Source: Bog-1198 sp963727045
GTDB taxonomy: Bacteria; Pseudomonadota; Gammaproteobacteria; Steroidobacterales; Steroidobacteraceae
Assembly: GCA_963727045.1 (NCBI GenBank)
Contig: CAVSES010000002.1
Span: 1,178,001 to 1,242,000, forward strand
Reading direction: 5' to 3'
DNA length: 64,000 bases
The notes beneath the pieces were generated by a model. The model was not told where the DNA came from. It did not search any database and saw only the letters and a program-made list of their open reading frames with translations. This document shows positions 60,992 through 64,000 of this stretch, in pieces. The first letter of the stretch is position 1; each line of letters starts with the position of its first letter. The translations under genes and the position numbers were made by a program.

Positions 60992-61699
60992 ATGGTCGTT
61001 GTGCGCCGCAAAATAAGAAGCAAGAAGACGGGAACCAGGCCGGGGAAGGAGCGGATTCTCGATGCCGCCGAGCGGCTGTTTGCGCGGCACGGCTTTTATG
61101 GAATTTCGGTTCGCGACATCACGGAAGCGGCGGGCGTCGACGTCGCTCTCGTCAGCTACCACTTCGGCGGCAAGCGCGAGCTGTTCGCTGCCGTGTTCCA
61201 GCGCCGCGCCGAACTTCTGAATCCCGAGCGGCTCGCGATGCTCGAGGAGGTGCGGCGTGCAGCGCTGCCCGGAGTGCCCCCGCTGGAGGCCATCGTCAAT
61301 GCGTTCACATATCCCCTGCTGGAGCGGTCGGCCCGGGGCGGTCCGGGGTGGAAGAGCTACTTTGCGCTGGTTGCGCAGGTCAATAATTCCCCCGAATGGG
61401 CGCCCGTTCTGATGACGCAGCATTTCGACCCGCTCGTCGAAAAATTCATCGCCGTCTTGCGCGAGGCGTTGCCCGGGTGTTCGGCGCGTGAGGTGTACTG
61501 GGGCTATCAATTCTTGACCGGCGCCCTGACTTTGACGTTTGCCGAGACCGGGCGCATCGACGTGCTGTCGGGAGGTCAGTGCAAGTCATCAGATCTGGAC
61601 AGCGTGCACGAACGCCTGGCGCCCTTCGTCGCCGCAGGTTTTCGCGCTCTGTGCGCGCGGGCGAACGCCGGAGCGTCCAAGCCGGCAAGACGCCGCTGA
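60992..61699 (+). CDS. TetR family transcriptional regulator
   Basis: 235 residues from the ATG at 60992, ten bases after GGGAG; the ATG at 60983 is too close to that site, and a TTG at 60956 is also open. The helix-turn-helix is GKERILDAAERLFARHGFYGISVRDITEAAGVDVALVSYHFGGKRELF. The C-terminal domain (AYPLLERSARGGPGW, YWGYQFLTGALTLTFAETGRID) resembles the CerR/TetR_C group. It is divergent from the TonB receptor operon and next to the operators at 60899-60936, so it is the likely repressor. Confidence 0.9.
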   Translation: MVVVRRKIRSKKTGTRPGKERILDAAERLFARHGFYGISVRDITEAAGVDVALVSYHFGGKRELFAAVFQRRAELLNPERLAMLEEVRRAALPGVPPLEAIVNAFTYPLLERSARGGPGWKSYFALVAQVNNSPEWAPVLMTQHFDPLVEKFIAVLREALPGCSAREVYWGYQFLTGALTLTFAETGRIDVLSGGQCKSSDLDSVHERLAPFVAAGFRALCARANAGASKPARRR

Positions 61700-61769
61700 C
61701 CCCAGCAATTGTCGAAAGGGGTGCATGGACGAGTGATGTATAAGTGCGCATCTTGTAGAGGTTAGCCCG

Positions 61770-62207
61770 ATGATTGGATTGCTGCAGCGCGTCTTGGCAG
61801 CCAGCGTGGACGTGGAGGGAAGCCCCGTGGCATCGATCAGTGCCGGCCTCTTGGTCCTGGTAGGGGTACGCCCGACGGACGACGAGTCATCCACGCTGCG
61901 GCTCTTGGACCGGCTGCTTCAGTACCGCGTATTTTCAGACGAAGCCGACAAAATGAACTTGAGCTTGACGCAAACCCAGGGCGGTCTGTTGCTGGTGCCG
62001 CAGTTCACCTTGGCCGCGGATACGCACAAGGGTCTGCGGCCCGGTTTCTCGACCGCGGCTCCGCCTGCCCAGGGGCGGCTACTGTTCGACATGCTGGTCG
62101 AGGCGGCGCGCCAACGCCACGAACGGGTTGAATCGGGCGTTTTCGGCGCCCACATGCGGGTGTCCCTGATCAACGACGGCCCCGTGACGTTTTGGCTGGA
62201 AAGCTGA
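61770..62207 (+). CDS. dtd: D-aminoacyl-tRNA deacylase
   Basis: 145 residues. MIGLLQRVLAASVDVEGSPVASISAGLLVLVGV is the DTD N-terminus, NLSLTQTQGGLLLVPQFTLAADT holds the first active-site motif and INDGPVTFWLE the second (NxGPxT with the Gly-cis-Pro). The usual SQxxL reads PQFTL here, with Pro77 for Ser. The enzyme removes D-amino acids mischarged to tRNA. It lies 120 bases before tatA. Confidence 0.92.
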   Translation: MIGLLQRVLAASVDVEGSPVASISAGLLVLVGVRPTDDESSTLRLLDRLLQYRVFSDEADKMNLSLTQTQGGLLLVPQFTLAADTHKGLRPGFSTAAPPAQGRLLFDMLVEAARQRHERVESGVFGAHMRVSLINDGPVTFWLES

Positions 62208-62258
62208 AAGACTGCGAAAATGTCAAATGCGACCGAACACGCATCGATGCCCCGCGGT

Positions 62259-62279
62259 CCAATGTCATAATCTCATTGG
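62259..62279. repeat. inverted repeat before tatA
   Basis: Arms CCAATG (62259-62264) and CATTGG (62274-62279) with a nine-base spacer that contains CATAAT, a possible -10. It lies about 50 bases before the tatA ATG. No clear -35 is found, so it is only a candidate element for the tatABC promoter. Confidence 0.25.
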
Positions 62280-62327
62280 CGTATCATTGACGCCTGATTA
62301 GGTTTACCTCGGAATCGGAGAAGCGAC

Positions 62328-62570
62328 ATGTTCGATTCAAAAATGCTACTGGTCATTTTGGCCATCGCCTTGGTGATATTCGGCACCAAGCGCCTGCGCA
62401 CGATCGGGTCGGACTTGGGCGCCGCCGTCAAAGGCTTCAAACAGGCCATGAATGACGGAGAATCGGAAGAGAAGGTGAAGCAGCTCAAGCAGGACAAGGA
62501 CGCGGACTTCGAACCGGGCTCCGCGCCGCGCGACACTGAAGTCAAGGCACCTCCCAAGACCAACGCTTGA
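62328..62570 (+). CDS. tatA: Sec-independent translocase subunit TatA
   Basis: 80 residues: one membrane helix (MLLVILAIALVIFGTKRLRTIG), the amphipathic helix SDLGAAVKGFKQAM, and an acidic tail. The FGTK motif and phenylalanine hinge are TatA/E features. A GGAG lies nine bases before the ATG. It is first in tatABC. Confidence 0.95.
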   Translation: MFDSKMLLVILAIALVIFGTKRLRTIGSDLGAAVKGFKQAMNDGESEEKVKQLKQDKDADFEPGSAPRDTEVKAPPKTNA

Positions 62571-62576
62571 TGCAGC

Positions 62577-63026
62577 ATGCTTGATGTCGGGTTCTCGGAG
62601 ATTCTGCTCACCTCGGCCATAGCACTCATTGTGTTGGGTCCGGAGCGGTTGCCCAAGGTTGCCCGCCAGGTAGGCAACTGGATGGGCCGCGCGCGCGCCA
62701 TGGCGCGCCAATTGAGCGAACAGTTGGAACGTGAAGTCAGCGCAGACGAACTGCTGAAGTCGCAAAAAAAATCGGCCCCGGCCGCCGACCCGCCCATGAG
62801 TACCAACGCCGGCAACCCAGGCGCCAGTTTCGATTCCTACTCGCCGTCCATCGCGCCCCCACCGGCCGCTGCACCGCCAGCCGCTGCCGCTCCGGCGCCC
62901 GCCGCTGCGCCGCCGGAACCTGCGAGCGCTCCGGAGCCGGTCTACGGCCTGCCTGCCGATGCCACCACGCCGGCGGCCATGCACGCCCGAGATCCGCTGG
63001 CGGATCCCAAACCATCCCATGAATGA
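62577..63026 (+). CDS. tatB: Sec-independent translocase subunit TatB
   Basis: 149 residues: MLDVGFSEILLTSAIALIVLGPERLPKVARQVGNW is the membrane helix with the TatB LGPERLP hinge, followed by an amphipathic helix and a long Pro/Ala linker (about 75-125). It lies six bases after tatA and overlaps tatC by eight bases. Confidence 0.95.
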   Translation: MLDVGFSEILLTSAIALIVLGPERLPKVARQVGNWMGRARAMARQLSEQLEREVSADELLKSQKKSAPAADPPMSTNAGNPGASFDSYSPSIAPPPAAAPPAAAAPAPAAAPPEPASAPEPVYGLPADATTPAAMHARDPLADPKPSHE

Positions 63027-63813
63027 GCCCGGTGAACCGGGCGAACTCGCCGAAGGCACCCTGATCTCCCACTTGCTGGAGCTGCGCGACCGCCTCCTCA
63101 AAGCGATGTTGGCGGTCGGGATCTGCTTCATTCCATGTGCGATCTACATGAACCAGTTGTTCACGTTCGTGGCGGATCCCTTGATCCACAAGTTGCCTGC
63201 GGGCGCGACGCTGATCGCGACCAGCGTGGTCGCCCCGTTCACAGTGCCGTTCAAGCTCGCATTGGTGCTGGCGATCGGCATCGCGATGCCCTTCGTGCTG
63301 TATCAGGCGTGGGCATTCGTTGCGCCGGGGCTCTACAAACACGAAAAAAAGCTTGCGGTGCCGCTGCTCATATCGAGCGTGCTGCTGTTTTACCTGGGCG
63401 CCGCCTTCGCGTATTACGTCGTTTTTCCGGTCATGCTGAGCTTCTTCGTCGCCACCACACCCCACGGGGTGCAGATGATGACCGACATGGGCGCCTATCT
63501 CGATTTCGTGATGGTGCTGTTATTGGCCTTCGGTGCGGCATTCGAAGTCCCCGTGGCTACTGTATTATTGGTGTGGACGGGGTTCGTGAGACTCGCGACA
63601 CTCAAGAAGAACCGCGGATTCGTGTTGCTCGGGATATTCATCTTTGCAGCCTTTGTGACGCCGCCCGATGCCGTGTCGCAGAGCGCGATGGCGGTGCCGA
63701 TGTACTTGCTGTACGAAATAGGGATCATCATGGCCGGACTCTTGCTCAAGGACAAAATAGCGGCACGCGCCAAAGCAGAGGCGGAACAGGCAGAGCGCGA
63801 AGCAGGGGCCTAG
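63019..63813 (+). CDS. tatC: Sec-independent translocase subunit TatC
   Basis: 264 residues with six membrane segments. It starts MNEPGEPGELAEGTLISHLLELRDRLL (ATG at 63019, where TatB ends) and contains FVAPGLYKHEKKLAVPLLISSVLLFYLGAAFAYYVVFP and FGAAFEVPVATVLLVWTGFVR. TatC recognises the twin-arginine signal. The IorB protein upstream in the window is a likely substrate. A longer frame inside tatB is a shadow. Confidence 0.95.
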   Translation: MNEPGEPGELAEGTLISHLLELRDRLLKAMLAVGICFIPCAIYMNQLFTFVADPLIHKLPAGATLIATSVVAPFTVPFKLALVLAIGIAMPFVLYQAWAFVAPGLYKHEKKLAVPLLISSVLLFYLGAAFAYYVVFPVMLSFFVATTPHGVQMMTDMGAYLDFVMVLLLAFGAAFEVPVATVLLVWTGFVRLATLKKNRGFVLLGIFIFAAFVTPPDAVSQSAMAVPMYLLYEIGIIMAGLLLKDKIAARAKAEAEQAEREAGA

Positions 63814-63817
63814 GGTC

Positions 63818-64000
63818 GTGGCCGCGACCAGGGACGGTTTTTTCGGGCACCCGCGCGGACTGGCCACGCTGTTCTTCACGGAGATGTGGGAGCGGTTCAC
63901 CTACTACGGCATGCGCGCGGTGCTGGTGCTTTTCCTGGTCGCCGCGGTCTCCTCCGGCGGCTTCGGCATCGATGACAAGACTGCCACGGCCATCTATGGA
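63818..64000 (+). CDS. POT-family proton-dependent peptide transporter, N-terminal part (cut by window edge)
   Basis: 61 codons are in the window. From the GTG at 63818 it reads VAATRDGFFGHPRGLATLFFTEMWERFTYYGMRAVLVLFLV. The FxTEMWERFxYYGMRA motif is the POT (PTR2/DtpA) family hallmark on helix 1, with the ExxER proton-coupling residues in TEMWERF. The C-terminal part is beyond the window. It follows tatC by four bases. Confidence 0.9.
   Translation, partial: MAATRDGFFGHPRGLATLFFTEMWERFTYYGMRAVLVLFLVAAVSSGGFGIDDKTATAIYG

Noticed and set aside
1..64000. CRISPR arrays, tRNA or rRNA genes, insertion sequences and prophage genes
   Set aside because: No regularly spaced repeats, no tRNA cloverleaf, no rRNA sequence and no transposase or integrase motif was seen on either strand.

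Overview
The window looks like chromosomal DNA of a GC-rich gammaproteobacterium. The evidence is synteny: pilMNOPQ divergent from a class A penicillin-binding protein and followed by aroK-aroB-dgt; yicC-gmk-rpoZ-spoT-ridA-recG; ubiC-ubiA; and a complete aa3 cytochrome oxidase operon with DUF2909, SURF1, CtaA and CtaB. The many TonB-dependent receptors and TetR regulators resemble the Nevskiales/Steroidobacterales/Xanthomonadales side of the class. That placement is inference, and no rRNA or tRNA gene is present to test it.

Layout. 1-7.1 kb (minus): type IV pilus assembly genes pilMNOPQ, a clear intrinsic terminator, then aroK, aroB and the start of dgt. 7.4-10.5 kb (plus): mrcA and a nucleotidyltransferase-like gene. 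10.5-16.1 kb: an accessory block with a TetR regulator divergent from a secreted amidohydrolase, followed by a TonB-dependent receptor. 16.2-21.0 kb (minus): rpmE, gltA, a secreted PQQ-type beta-propeller protein and a DEG9-like secreted protease. 21.0-21.5 kb: a gene-free stretch with DnaA-box-like sequences. 21.5-24.8 kb (minus): PP2C phosphatase, rph, rdgB, hemW in an overlapping operon. 24.8-35.7 kb (plus): yicC, gmk, rpoZ, spoT, ridA, recG, ubiC, ubiA, a small lipoprotein, bioB, bioC and a DUF2244 gene. 35.8-43.5 kb: cytochrome oxidase subunits, copper and heme A assembly factors. 43.6-45.7 kb: a Cyc2-like cytochrome-porin fusion and a diheme cytochrome c. 45.7-48.4 kb (minus): an IorAB-type molybdenum dehydrogenase. 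48.5-54.6 kb (plus): a frameshifted AI-2E-family gene, uvrD, trkA, trkH. 54.7-61.7 kb: a TonB receptor / acyl-CoA ligase / alpha-beta hydrolase / MFS operon on the minus strand, divergent from a TetR gene. 61.8-64.0 kb (plus): dtd, tatABC and the start of a POT peptide transporter.

How the parts fit. The oxidase block is self-contained: structural subunits (CtaC, D, E), copper insertion (CtaG and a SCO-like protein), heme A synthesis (CtaB, CtaA) and SURF1. The c-type cytochromes just downstream could feed it. The TatABC system encoded in the window could export the IorB subunit, which has an RR motif. The most likely undescribed system is the 54.7-61.7 kb operon. It could import a compound across the outer membrane (TonB receptor) and inner membrane (MFS), hydrolyse it and activate the acid with CoA. 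Its promoter carries two palindromic operator-like sites, one between -35 and -10 and one over the expected start site, next to a TetR gene. A related site lies in the promoter region of the other TonB receptor, 47 kb away, so the two loci may share a regulator.

A recurring sequence habit is the GTGA stop/start overlap, which sets the start codon of ten genes here.
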